From Candidatus Parakkermansia intestinigallinarum (lineage in GTDB: Bacteria; Verrucomicrobiota; Verrucomicrobiia; Verrucomicrobiales; Akkermansiaceae), in NCBI GenBank assembly GCA_019114365.1, contig DXFQ01000026.1, positions 1 to 46,902 on the forward strand: DNA of 46,902 nucleotides. The letters run 5' to 3'. Shown here in pieces: positions 7,861 to 15,063 of this stretch (its first letter is position 1; every line of letters begins with the position of its first letter). The translations under genes and the position numbers were made by a program. The notes beneath the pieces are model-generated. The model did no database searches and was not told the DNA's origin. It saw only the letters and a program-made list of their open reading frames with translations.

Positions 7861-8178
7861 TTACGGGGGGCATTGGGAGCGCCCGGGCGGCGTGCGGACG
7901 GTGCGGGGGCGGGGAGACAGGCGCGGGCGAGGAGCAAGGCCCGGGCGAGGGGCTGTGCGGGGACGGGGGGCGCAGCGACGGAAGCCTCCCGCCACGGATA
8001 CGTTTTTCACTGCCTCATCGCATGCGGGTGGCGCAGCTGCCGCCGGCACGAGGACGGTGTGGGTGCGCGGCGCGCGCTTCCGGGTGTCCGCAGCTGCCTC
8101 CGAGGTCTGTTGCGGGGCGGCCGATGTTCCGAGTTCCGTTGCATGGAGCAGTCTTTCGATTGGTTCTTGCGGGGTCAT
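7861..8178 (-). CDS. Candidate small basic protein or RNA downstream of a sigma-54-like promoter
   Basis: A 105-residue minus-strand frame starting MTPQEPIERLLHATELG and ending in an Arg/Pro-rich tail with repeated PRP motifs. By itself it would look like a chance frame in GC-rich DNA. What argues for it is a sigma-54-type promoter 57 bp upstream (8235-8252) and the divergent sigma-54 activator gene. The transcript might equally be a regulatory RNA. Low-complexity frames on the plus strand overlap it. Treat as a candidate only. Confidence 0.3.
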   Translation of the reverse strand: MTPQEPIERLLHATELGTSAAPQQTSEAAADTRKRAPRTHTVLVPAAAAPPACDEAVKNVSVAGGFRRCAPRPRTAPRPGLAPRPRLSPRPRTVRTPPGRSQCPP

Positions 8179-8194
8179 AACTGAGCGGTGATCA

Positions 8195-8222
8195 CGTCTC
8201 CGAGCCTTCGGCGCGGGAGACG
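8195..8222 (-). other. Hairpin at the predicted 5' end of the sigma-54 transcript
   Basis: CGTCTCC (8195-8201) pairs with GGAGACG (8216-8222). A transcript starting near 8225 on the minus strand would carry this hairpin at its extreme 5' end, where such structures can protect mRNA. It could instead be a terminator for a plus-strand transcript, but there is no T tract. Confidence 0.4.
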
Positions 8223-8234
8223 GCGCCTTCTATG

Positions 8235-8252
8235 TTGCAAAACGCATGCCAA
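8235..8252 (-). promoter_or_regulatory. Sigma-54 (RpoN) promoter candidate
   Basis: The minus strand reads TTGGCATGCGTTTTGCAA. It has the invariant GG (8250-8249) and GC (8238-8237) exactly 10 bp apart, in the context TTGGCA...TTGCAA of the consensus YTGGCAC-N5-TTGCW. It lies about 200 bp upstream of, and divergent from, the sigma-54 activator gene. Transcription would start near 8225 and run toward 7861. Confidence 0.55.
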
Positions 8253-8360
8253 TTTTTCGACAAAAGAGCGAGAAGAAACGATGAATAGCGCAAGAGCCCG
8301 ATATTCAAGCTTTTATTCAGACGGCGCAGACGTCGGCGGCTCACAGCCAAGGAGGACGGC

Positions 8361-8391
8361 CGGATAAAAATAATACTCTGCGGATAAAAAT
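8361..8391. repeat. Pair of 11-bp direct repeats, candidate activator binding sites
   Basis: CGGATAAAAAT occurs at 8361-8371 and 8381-8391, i.e. 20 bp apart (two helical turns). The repeats lie 136-166 bp upstream of the sigma-54 transcription start predicted near 8225, a usual distance for enhancer sites, and directly in front of the activator gene, where they could also serve autoregulation. Confidence 0.45.
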
Positions 8392-8445
8392 GTTCTCGAC
8401 ATGGGGTCAAAACGCTGCTATTTCTCTTGGGCAGAGCTCCCTCCG

Positions 8446-9984
8446 ATGAACGAAAACAAAAGTTTGGTCATTGCCGGTCACGGGTATATTGATTGCCTGA
8501 TGGCGGCCGTCCTGACGGCGCTTCGCGAATGTCTGAATCGCCGAGAAGTCGAGATGCTGATGTGCGCTCAGGCTTCGCTCGCCGACTTGCTCCGAGAGAC
8601 GGCGACGGGCGATGCTGTTCCCGGCCGGGTGTTCATCGTGGGGGTCGGGCTTTCCGCCAACCGCGGGGCGCTGGTGGATTCTTTGCAGGCCCTGCGCCAT
8701 GCCGGTTGCACCTGCACTTGGCTCAGCAATCAGGAGGCGGCTCAACCGCAGCAGTTGGACGGATTGCTGGAGCCTGTCCTTGCCTTGGACGCTGCTCTGA
8801 CGGATTTGGCCGCGGAGCGCTTTGCTCCTTGGGGTGTGTATGAGGCGAGCGTGAGGGCGCTGCGCGACTGCGGTGATTCGGAGGCTCTGACTCTCTTTTA
8901 CCGCACGGCGGGCTTTGTGAACCGAGTCATGCCCCGCGAGCACGGGGCGGAGGTGCTCCGGCTCTTTCTCGACGGGCTGCGTGCCCGCAAGCTGCCGGAT
9001 TTCTCCCCGGCGTTGAAACAGTACATCCGGGCTTACGAGCTGATGGGGCACCGAGAACTCAAGGGCAATGAGCCTCCCGTCTACCGCCTCAAGCAGCTCA
9101 TTCGCCGCGTTGCTCCGGCGGACGATCTGCGCATCATGATTCTGGGGGAGACGGGCACCGGCAAGGAGAGCGTGGCGAACCTCATTCACCTGAATTCCGA
9201 GCGCTGGACGCAGCGCTTTCTGGCCTACAACTGCGCGAGCTCGAACAGCGAGTTGCAGGAATCCGCCTTCCGGGGGTACTGCAAGGGTGCGTTCACCGGG
9301 GCCTCGGCCTACCATGCCGGCTTGTTTGAGCAGGCCAACGGCGGCACGCTGTTCCTCGATGAGGTGGGGGATTTGTCGCCCGAGTCGCAGGGGGTGCTGC
9401 TGCGTATTCTTGAGGAAAAGAAGGTCATGCCCATGGGCGGAGACAAGGAAGTTCCCGTGGATGTCCGCCTCATCACGGCCACCAACAAGGATCTTTGGCA
9501 GATGGCGGACGAGGGGACGTTCCGCGAAGACTTGCTCTACCGCCTGCAGGAGTTTACGCTCCGCACGCCTGCTTTGCGCGAGATTCCCGGCGACATTCCC
9601 GCTATTGCCGATTCCATGTGGCGGCAGTTGAATCAAGGCGAGGCACTGCCGGAGGCCGCGCAAGGCCCTCTTCGCTCTCATGACTGGCCGGGCAATTCGC
9701 GCGAGCTGCTCAACTTTCTCAAGTTCGCCCGCACGATGGGAGCCGGGAAGGAGGAAGGCTGGTCCGCGCTCTTGGAGCAACACTGTGCCCATCGGCGCCG
9801 TTTGCACAGGGGGGAGGAGAAGACGCCCGTGCGGCTCGACGAGCTCATCGCTCTTCACTGCAGGCGCATTGTGGCGCAGTGCGGCGGCAACATCACCCGC
9901 GCGGCGGAGATGCTCGGCATCCAGCGTCCGACACTCCGCCGCCATCTGGCGCGAGAGCTGACGAAGCAGCCTCAGCATCCCTGA
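8446..9984 (+). CDS. Sigma-54-dependent transcriptional activator with DHH-like N-terminal domain
   Basis: A 512-residue bacterial enhancer-binding protein. Residues 205-430 are the AAA+ domain: Walker A GETGTGKE (234-241), sigma-54 contact loop GAFTGA (281-286), Walker B TLFLDE (301-306) and sensor residues in ITATNKD. A Fis-type HTH, NITRAAEMLGIQRPTLRRHL (482-501), binds DNA. Residues 1-130 resemble a degenerate DHH phosphoesterase: GHGYIDCLMAAVL at the usual GHxDxDG position and CTWLSNQ where DHH enzymes have W-x-DHH, so the metal ligands are lost and a sensing role is likely (inference). There is no receiver or PAS domain. The start at 8446 (MNENKSLVIAGHG) is preferred over 8401. Its probable target is the divergent promoter at 8235-8252. 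Confidence 0.88.
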   Translation: MNENKSLVIAGHGYIDCLMAAVLTALRECLNRREVEMLMCAQASLADLLRETATGDAVPGRVFIVGVGLSANRGALVDSLQALRHAGCTCTWLSNQEAAQPQQLDGLLEPVLALDAALTDLAAERFAPWGVYEASVRALRDCGDSEALTLFYRTAGFVNRVMPREHGAEVLRLFLDGLRARKLPDFSPALKQYIRAYELMGHRELKGNEPPVYRLKQLIRRVAPADDLRIMILGETGTGKESVANLIHLNSERWTQRFLAYNCASSNSELQESAFRGYCKGAFTGASAYHAGLFEQANGGTLFLDEVGDLSPESQGVLLRILEEKKVMPMGGDKEVPVDVRLITATNKDLWQMADEGTFREDLLYRLQEFTLRTPALREIPGDIPAIADSMWRQLNQGEALPEAAQGPLRSHDWPGNSRELLNFLKFARTMGAGKEEGWSALLEQHCAHRRRLHRGEEKTPVRLDELIALHCRRIVAQCGGNITRAAEMLGIQRPTLRRHLARELTKQPQHP

Positions 9985-10003
9985 GTGCAGCGCGCCCGAC
10001 GCT

Positions 10004-10036
10004 CGGCCTCGGGGGAGGTTGCGGCCTCGGGGGAGG
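10004..10036. repeat. 15-bp tandem-like direct repeat
   Basis: CGGCCTCGGGGGAGG occurs at 10004-10018 and again at 10022-10036, in the gap between the sigma-54 activator and the DUF3592 gene. No function is apparent. Confidence 0.7.
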
Positions 10037-10074
10037 CGCGCCGCCGGGAGGGGGATGGCGGGGCGGGTTCGGTC

Positions 10075-10104
10075 TTGACATTTCAAGCGGCCGGCTGATA
10101 TGAT
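10075..10104 (+). promoter_or_regulatory. Promoter giving a probably leaderless mRNA
   Basis: TTGACA (10075-10080), 18 bp, TATGAT (10099-10104). Only 6 nt separate the -10 element from the GTG start at 10111, so transcription should begin at or within a base of the start codon. Confidence 0.7.
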
Positions 10105-10110
10105 GTCGCC

Positions 10111-10569
10111 GTGCTTGTCAATTCATTTTCAACCAAGGTGTGCGGGTGGCTCTTCGCCGCGGCGGCCTGCGTTTGGCTTTGCGTGGCCGCCGGATTTTGG
10201 TACGCTCGCGCCGAGCGTCAGTCTTCATGGGAGAAGGCGACGGCTACGGTGACGGCGATCTGCGAGGAGAAGGGCCAAAACGGCGTCATCAAGTATTCGA
10301 GCCTGACTTTCGTCGATCCGGGTACCGGGAAAAGCGTGACGGTGCGGAGTCAGGTGGGCGCCTCGGAAAAGCCCGTCTATCCCGTGGGGGATGAGGTGGA
10401 GGTCATTTTCCCCAGCGGGCAGCCGGAGGAGGCCTGCGAAAATACCTTCGTCGCCCATTATCTGTTGCCCGCCATGCTGAGCTTCGGCGCGCTGATGTTC
10501 GGCGTCGTGTCTTTCGCGACGATGCGCTACAGCAAGAAGCTTGAGAAAAAAGAGCAGCTCCATGCCTGA
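10111..10569 (+). CDS. DUF3592 domain membrane protein
   Basis: A 152-residue protein with two transmembrane segments (about residues 11-32 and 117-138). These flank an extracytoplasmic beta-rich domain with TATVTAICEEKG..., a YSSLTFVDPGTGK stretch and YPVGDEVEVIFPSGQPE, the pattern of DUF3592 proteins. The family has no established biochemical role. The start is GTG and coincides with the predicted transcription start, suggesting leaderless translation. A 9-bp hairpin follows the gene at 10612-10633. Confidence 0.8.
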   Translation: MLVNSFSTKVCGWLFAAAACVWLCVAAGFWYARAERQSSWEKATATVTAICEEKGQNGVIKYSSLTFVDPGTGKSVTVRSQVGASEKPVYPVGDEVEVIFPSGQPEEACENTFVAHYLLPAMLSFGALMFGVVSFATMRYSKKLEKKEQLHA

Positions 10570-10611
10570 GGGGCGCCTCGAGGGCGCGGAGCTTTGCTGA
10601 GCAGGGAGCAG

Positions 10612-10633
10612 CGCGTCCGAAAAGTCGGACGCG
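10612..10633 (+). terminator. Hairpin downstream of the DUF3592 gene
   Basis: CGCGTCCGA / TCGGACGCG with an AAAG loop forms a perfect 9-bp stem 43 nt after the stop. It lacks a T tract, so termination is only possible, not certain. Confidence 0.4.
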
Positions 10634-10660
10634 GGACGAGCCGTGTGCCGCAAGACGGGG

Positions 10661-10902
10661 GGCGATGGCGATGAGGAAGGCCGCGAAGAGGGAGAGGAGG
10701 TCGCGCGCGCTGACGTGCTCGGACTTGGTGAAGAACGAGGCGGCCCGGAAGAGCAACATGGCTCAGGCGACTCGCAGTTCAGTGACGACGAAGGGGTGAC
10801 GAGGCTGCCCGCCATGACCATTTTGGAGATGGGCGACATGAGCCCCCACATGGTATTGGCTCCGAGCATAGAAGCGTGACCGTTCCAACAGATTCTTTCC
10901 AT
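10661..10902 (-). pseudogene. Remnant of an EamA/DMT-family drug/metabolite transporter
   Basis: Two adjacent minus-strand frames together encode the N-terminus of an EamA transporter. First, from 10902, comes a stretch with GHASMLGANTMWGLMSPIS and KMVMAGSLVTP; then, in the next frame, FVVTELRVA, a TGA stop, AMLLFRAASFFTKSEH and DLLSLFAAFLIAIA ending near 10661. A one-base shift in a C run near 10790, an in-frame stop and loss of everything after the second helix make it non-functional. The normal protein has about 300 residues and ten helices that export small metabolites. Its promoter (10927-10954) still looks good, so the decay may be recent. Confidence 0.75.
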
Positions 10903-10926
10903 GTCTCCGATTTTGTGCGGGGAGCC

Positions 10927-10954
10927 AAGGTAGCACGTTTTGCGAAGCTGTCAA
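10927..10954 (-). promoter_or_regulatory. Surviving promoter of the EamA pseudogene
   Basis: Minus strand TTGACA (10954-10949), 16 bp, TACCTT (10932-10927). It would start transcription about 18 nt before the former ATG at 10902. Confidence 0.55.
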
Positions 10955-10974
10955 GGCTTTTTCCGCCTCGCGCG

Positions 10975-11006
10975 GGGGAACCGCCGCAGGGGAACCGCCG
11001 CAGGGG
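10975..11006. repeat. 14-bp tandem repeat, 2.3 copies
   Basis: GGGGAACCGCCGCA occurs at 10975-10988 and 10989-11002, followed by a partial GGGG. The region 10955-11219 holds no supported gene. Confidence 0.7.
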
Positions 11007-11219
11007 AGCTGTCCGCGGGCGTCCCTCCCGCTCCCGCGTCGAGCGCATGGCTGCGGGCACGGGGTCGGCGGCTCGGCGGCTCTCGCCCCGATTGCAGCAA
11101 AGGGGCTCCGAGGGGCGGCGGAGCGGCCTGATGCAACTTGCAGTTGCACCGAAACGCAAGACGGGTATTCGTTAGGATGAGGACTTGTTTTTGCTGTCGC
11201 AAAAACGGCTCATGCCTGC

Positions 11220-11248
11220 TTGACATGCCGCGCGCTATCGCCTAAGAT
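11220..11248 (+). promoter_or_regulatory. Promoter of the ankyrin protein gene
   Basis: TTGACA (11220-11225), 17 bp, TAAGAT (11243-11248). The start near 11255 gives a 95-nt leader. Confidence 0.75.
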
Positions 11249-11349
11249 ACGAGCGGTTCCGCAGCGAAGCGACTCTGTTGCCGAACTTGCCGGAGCCGAA
11301 ATTCGTGCGCGCTGCGCTCCGTCATTTTCACCACACACAGTTGCATCAC

Positions 11350-13155
11350 ATGAAAAGTCAAGATTTTCGATTCCGCGCGGGACTTCGTTCTCTGCCCGGG
11401 CTTTCCCGGCGGGTTCTTCCGGCCTTGTCTCTCTTGCTCTGTCCGCTTTGGGGCGGTGTGTCTCTCGCCTCCGCAGCGGAGCAAGAAGAGGCGGCGGCGG
11501 AGCAAGGGGCTTTGCCGGGGGTGCCCGTCATCGAGATAGGTGCGCCCGATGCGTCCTTGCCGCCCTTGGATGTCTCGCGCCCGATCGCTTCCGCCGCTCT
11601 CGCGCCGGGTACGGAGCTGCGCCTGCTGAGGCTGGAATGCCGAGCTGATGAGGTCTATGGCCGCTGGAAGGGGCTCGATGATGTCTATGACATCACGGCT
11701 CGTCTGGCTCTGGTGAATGACTCGGAGCGGCCGATTGAGGTCGCTTACGAGGAGACGGTGCTGGGTTCCGGCTCGCCGGCACCGGTGGTGAGGTGCGCCG
11801 TGAGCGGGGAGCCGCTGCCCGAGGAGCCTTCGCCTACGGGAGGGCAGTGCCGTCCGATGGAGGTGAGGATTGCTCCGGGTGCGGCGTTCACTAAGCTGTG
11901 GATGCGCACGATGGTGCTGCGCTTGCCCGATCTGAGCGAGCCCTGCGTTATCGAGCTGAGCGGGTCGGTGCGCCTTGACGGCAAGGTTTATCGCTACGCT
12001 TTCCGGCACGAGTTTGTGCCGGAGGAGATTTTGGTTGAGCCCGCGCCTCCGCTGCTGTCGCCGCAGGAGGAGGCGCTGCGCAGGGCGGCCGAAGAGGGCG
12101 ATGCGGCTGAGCTCAGGCGCTTGCTGGAGGCCGGAACCGCGATGAAGGCGGACGGGTCGGGCGAGACGCCGCTGGCTGCGGCGGCGCGCCGCGGGCAGGC
12201 TGAGTGTGTGCGGCTGCTGCTTGCGGCAGGCGCGAAGGACGAGGCTGCGCCCGAGGCTCTGTCTGCCGGGCACGCGGCGGCGATGAACGGCCACCCGGAG
12301 GTGCTGCGGCTGCTGCTCGAGGCGGGTGTTGCCCGGCCGGATTTGTTCTCCGCGGTGTACGAGGAGGGCAGCGAGACGATGCGCCGCCTTCTGGCAGAGG
12401 GGGCTGATGTGAATGTGAGGGAGGGGCTCCGGGGGTGGACGCCGCTGCACTTGGCGGCGCGGCAGGGGCGGGCTGATTTGGTTGAGTTGCTCGCCGAGGC
12501 CGGGGCCGATGTCCATGCGGAGGATCCGGCCGGGCAGACGCCGCTGCTGCCGGCCTGCGGATGCGGGCAGCGCGAGGCTGCCGCCGCGCTGATTCGCCGA
12601 GGGGCCGAGGTGAATACGGCGGATGAGCAGGGGGCGAGTCCGCTCCTGCTCGCCGTCTGCAACCGCGATGCGGCTTTGGCGGCTTTGCTGATTGAGGCGG
12701 GGGCTGATGTGAATTTCCGTCCGGAGGAGGATGAGGCTTTTGACGTGATCTCTCCGCTGCATGTCGCGGCCGCGCTGGGTTCTCCCGAGCTGGTGGAGCT
12801 GCTGCTCTGGGCCGGAGCGGATGTCCGTGCGACTTACCTCGCCGATACGCCGCTGCATCTGGCGGTGGTCTGCGGTTGCGAGGCTGAGGCTGAGGCTGTG
12901 CTCGAGAGTATCGCGGCTCTGATGCCGGACTTGCCGCCGGGGGAGGATGTCCGCGTGCGCTTCCCGCGGCCGGATGCGGCGAGCCGCCTCAGGGTGGTGC
13001 GGGCTCTGCTGAACGCCGGGGCGGATCCGAATGCGCTCGGCGGCATCGACGGGGATGAGACGCCTCTTGACTGGGCGAAGGCGGCCGAGGCGGCCGGGCA
13101 ATCGGGCATGGGGGATGTCCTTCGTCTCCTCCGCCGAGCAGGGGGCAAGGACTGA
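11350..13155 (+). CDS. Exported ankyrin-repeat protein
   Basis: A 601-residue protein. Residues 1-42 are a long signal peptide (RR...VLPALSLLLCPLWGGVSLASA). A beta-rich region follows to about residue 235. Then come roughly nine ankyrin repeats: clear ones are GETPLAAAARRGQAECVRLL, GWTPLHLAARQGRADLVELL, GQTPLLPACGCGQREAAAAL and SPLHVAAALGSPELVELLL, and the last ends in GDETPLDWAKAAEAAG. Ankyrin stacks bind other proteins; the target here is unknown, and a periplasmic location follows from the signal peptide. The ATG at 11350 was chosen over an upstream TTG because it puts the signal peptide at the N-terminus. It is strongly G-rich on the coding strand, like the whole left half of the window. 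Confidence 0.85.
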   Translation: MKSQDFRFRAGLRSLPGLSRRVLPALSLLLCPLWGGVSLASAAEQEEAAAEQGALPGVPVIEIGAPDASLPPLDVSRPIASAALAPGTELRLLRLECRADEVYGRWKGLDDVYDITARLALVNDSERPIEVAYEETVLGSGSPAPVVRCAVSGEPLPEEPSPTGGQCRPMEVRIAPGAAFTKLWMRTMVLRLPDLSEPCVIELSGSVRLDGKVYRYAFRHEFVPEEILVEPAPPLLSPQEEALRRAAEEGDAAELRRLLEAGTAMKADGSGETPLAAAARRGQAECVRLLLAAGAKDEAAPEALSAGHAAAMNGHPEVLRLLLEAGVARPDLFSAVYEEGSETMRRLLAEGADVNVREGLRGWTPLHLAARQGRADLVELLAEAGADVHAEDPAGQTPLLPACGCGQREAAAALIRRGAEVNTADEQGASPLLLAVCNRDAALAALLIEAGADVNFRPEEDEAFDVISPLHVAAALGSPELVELLLWAGADVRATYLADTPLHLAVVCGCEAEAEAVLESIAALMPDLPPGEDVRVRFPRPDAASRLRVVRALLNAGADPNALGGIDGDETPLDWAKAAEAAGQSGMGDVLRLLRRAGGKD

Positions 13156-13298
13156 GCTCTTTCTCCCCTCCCCCGCTCGGGCTGTCCGGGCGGGCTCTGC
13201 GGACGGGCTGTCCGGGCGGGCTCTGCGGTTGCGCTTGGGCGGGGCAAGGGGCGGCGCGGCTTTTCGCGCGGCGTTTTCCCTTGCTTCATGCTTTCGCC

Positions 13299-13327
13299 TT
13301 GACAGGGCTCACCCGGCCGGGTTAGAC
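13299..13327 (+). promoter_or_regulatory. Promoter of the small lipoprotein gene
   Basis: TTGACA (13299-13304), 17 bp, TTAGAC (13322-13327). The leader is about 45 nt. Confidence 0.65.
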
Positions 13328-13378
13328 TGCCGAATCTTCGGTGTGATGCCGAGCTTAAACGATTAACTGATACAGACG

Positions 13379-13672
13379 ATGAAGAAGGGTCTTTTCACCA
13401 TGCTGATGGCTGCCTGCTGCGCTCTGACGCTCAGTTCCTGCAGCCCGACTTTCGATAAGGATAAGCCGCAGGAGAGCGTGCAGGAGATGCTCAAGGATCT
13501 CCCCGCTGACAAGCAGCACGAGTTCCATAAGGCGATGTTTAAGATCGGCTTCAGTGTCGGCTTAACCAACGCGGCTCTGGGGGCTTCGTTCGATTCAATA
13601 TCCGCCGAGGTGCTCGAGGTGCTCGACGGCAAGACGGTCGACGAGATTATTGAGTACGCTCAGGGGCTCTGA
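13379..13672 (+). CDS. Small DUF6694-like lipoprotein
   Basis: A 97-residue lipoprotein. The signal peptide MKKGLFTMLMAACCALTLSSC ends in lipobox LSSC (Cys21). A short helical domain follows: SVQEMLKDLPADKQHEFHKAMFKIG, then LEVLDGKTVDEIIEYAQ at the C-terminus. The pattern of an ESVQEML helix plus a GKT(V/A)DEII motif resembles DUF6694 lipoproteins of other Gram-negatives. Function is unknown. It is a monocistronic unit with its own promoter and a textbook terminator. Confidence 0.75.
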   Translation: MKKGLFTMLMAACCALTLSSCSPTFDKDKPQESVQEMLKDLPADKQHEFHKAMFKIGFSVGLTNAALGASFDSISAEVLEVLDGKTVDEIIEYAQGL

Positions 13673-13700
13673 GGCGCATCAGCGCGGGCGATGTTCGGGA

Positions 13701-13732
13701 GCCGGGGACGCGCGCGGGCGTTCCCGGCTTTT
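13701..13732 (+). terminator. Rho-independent terminator
   Basis: An 11-bp stem GCCGGGGACGC / GCGTTCCCGGC (one G-U pair), loop GCGCGG, followed by TTTT. It lies 29 nt after the lipoprotein stop. Confidence 0.85.
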
Positions 13733-13784
13733 GTTGTGCCAAGAGAGGGGTGAGGCTGAGCGGACAGCGCGGCTCGGAGGCGGT

Positions 13785-14285
13785 TCAGAGGGTGCGCTTC
13801 CAAGGGCCGTCGCCGACGGAGAGGACTTCGACGCGGACGCGGTCGAGGCCTTTGCTGTGGAAGCCGAGGCGATGCGCGACTTCGCTGCTGACGTCGATGA
13901 GGCGGTTGTTGATGAAGGGGCCGCGGTCGGCGACGCGGGCTTTGCAGCTGCGGCCGTTGCTCAGGTTGGTGATGCGAACGACGCAGGGCAGCGGCAGGGT
14001 GCGGTGGGCGGCGTAGAGGCAGCCTTCGTAGAGTTTCTGCCCGATGGCGCCGCGGCGCCCGTCGGCTTCGTAGTGCGAGGCGATGCCTTCGGCGCGGTAG
14101 TGCAGGGCTTGGTCGACGCTCATGGGGACGTAGTGCACGCCTTTGACGGTGTAGGGAGCCATTTTGTAGCCGGGGTAGTCGGCGGCGAGTTGCTGCTGCT
14201 GGCAGGAGCTGAGCAGTTGGCTGCAGGCGGCGAGGCCGAGGGCGAGGGCGAGGGTGGCGGGGCGGCGGAGGTGGCTGTGTTTCAT
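13785..14285 (-). CDS. rlpA: RlpA-like septal ring lipoprotein (double-psi beta-barrel)
   Basis: A 166-residue RlpA-family lipoprotein. The signal peptide ends in lipobox LAAC (Cys21). The double-psi beta-barrel spans about residues 66-160: GIASHYEADGRRGAIGQKLYE, YAAHRTLPLPCVVRITNLSNGRSCKARVADRGPF and LIDVSSEVAHRLGF. RlpA proteins act at the division site on peptidoglycan; some are lytic transglycosylases that cut glycan strands stripped of peptides. The key segment (AAHRTLPLP, then DRGPF) is well kept. There is no C-terminal SPOR domain, so this is a short version. It is the last gene of an operon with the class A PBP and the pentaheme cytochrome, a logical peptidoglycan partner for the PBP. 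Confidence 0.88.
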   Translation of the reverse strand: MKHSHLRRPATLALALGLAACSQLLSSCQQQQLAADYPGYKMAPYTVKGVHYVPMSVDQALHYRAEGIASHYEADGRRGAIGQKLYEGCLYAAHRTLPLPCVVRITNLSNGRSCKARVADRGPFINNRLIDVSSEVAHRLGFHSKGLDRVRVEVLSVGDGPWKRTL

Positions 14286-14300
14286 GGTGCGGTGGGGAGG

Positions 14301-14332
14301 GGGAAATCGGGAAATCGGGAAAACGGGAAAAC
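14301..14332. repeat. 8-bp tandem repeat, four copies
   Basis: GGGAAATC, GGGAAATC, GGGAAAAC, GGGAAAAC stand head to tail in the 91-bp gap between the cytochrome and rlpA. Slippage at such an array would change the spacing only. Confidence 0.85.
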
Positions 14333-14376
14333 GGGAGGTGCGGGGAGAGTGGGGGAATGAGGGAGACGGTGTTGCG

Positions 14377-15063
14377 TCAGTGGTGGCAGCTGCTGCATTC
14401 GGTGGAGGCGTTTTCGCGCCGATGGCAGTCGAGGCAGCTGCGCATGCTGTGGTCTTGCGCGGCGCCGGGGCGGGTATGGCATTCTTCGCAGCTGATGCCG
14501 GCACGGGCGTGGGCGCCGTGGTGGAAGTGGACGTAGCCCGGCAGGGACTGCACGCGCACCCAGCGCAGGGCTTCGCCGTGGTAGACGGGCGATTCGGGGT
14601 TGGCGGCGGCATGCAGGGGCAGCAGGCGGGGGTCGTCGGGGAGGATGTGGCGGTGGCAGTCCATGCAGCTTTCGGCGCTCGGCATGCCGGCTCCGGCGTC
14701 GCGCTCGGCGCCGCGATGGCAGGCGAGGCAGGGGATGTTGGCTTTGTCGGGGTCGCTGTGGGTGGCGTGGTCAAAGGGCATGGGCTGCGCGGGTTCGTAG
14801 CTCGGTGCGCGGAAGGCGTAGTAGTAGACGGCGATGAGGGCCGCGACGGGAACGACGAGCAGGGGCAGCCAGGCGAGCAGGGCTCGGCGCGGTGAGGGGG
14901 GCGGGGCGTCGGTTTGCGGCGCGGCGGCTCCCTGCCCTGAGGCCTCCTGCTCTGCGGCTCTCGCTGCGGCGGCTCGCTGCTCGGCGGCCTCCTGCTCGGC
15001 TGCGGGGGCTGCGGGAGGCGGCTCGGGGGCGCGGCGGCGGGTTTCTGGCTCGGGCGAGGTCAT
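14377..15063 (-). CDS. actA: Membrane-anchored pentaheme cytochrome c, ActA-like
   Basis: A 228-residue protein. An Ala/Glu/Pro-rich cytoplasmic tail (1-60) is followed by one transmembrane helix (61-84) and a periplasmic domain with five CxxCH heme sites at 112, 133, 192, 210 and 223. Around them it matches ActA of alternative complex III: QPMPFDHATH, IPCLACHRGAE, GMPSAESCMDCH, LRWVRVQSLPGYVHFHHGAH and GISCEECH. Known ActA passes electrons from quinol oxidation in a complex with ActB (Fe-S) and ActC (NrfD-like). No other act gene adjoins it; an ActB-like gene is at 34860-36968. It starts inside the PBP stop codon (ATGA overlap), so translation is probably coupled. Family recognition is confident, electron partners unknown. 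Confidence 0.85.
   Translation of the reverse strand: MTSPEPETRRRAPEPPPAAPAAEQEAAEQRAAAARAAEQEASGQGAAAPQTDAPPPSPRRALLAWLPLLVVPVAALIAVYYYAFRAPSYEPAQPMPFDHATHSDPDKANIPCLACHRGAERDAGAGMPSAESCMDCHRHILPDDPRLLPLHAAANPESPVYHGEALRWVRVQSLPGYVHFHHGAHARAGISCEECHTRPGAAQDHSMRSCLDCHRRENASTECSSCHH

Noticed and set aside
7778..8191. Plus-strand frames across 7.8-8.2 kb
   Set aside because: The translations are Arg/Gly-rich, overlap each other in three frames, and lack a promoter or known motif.
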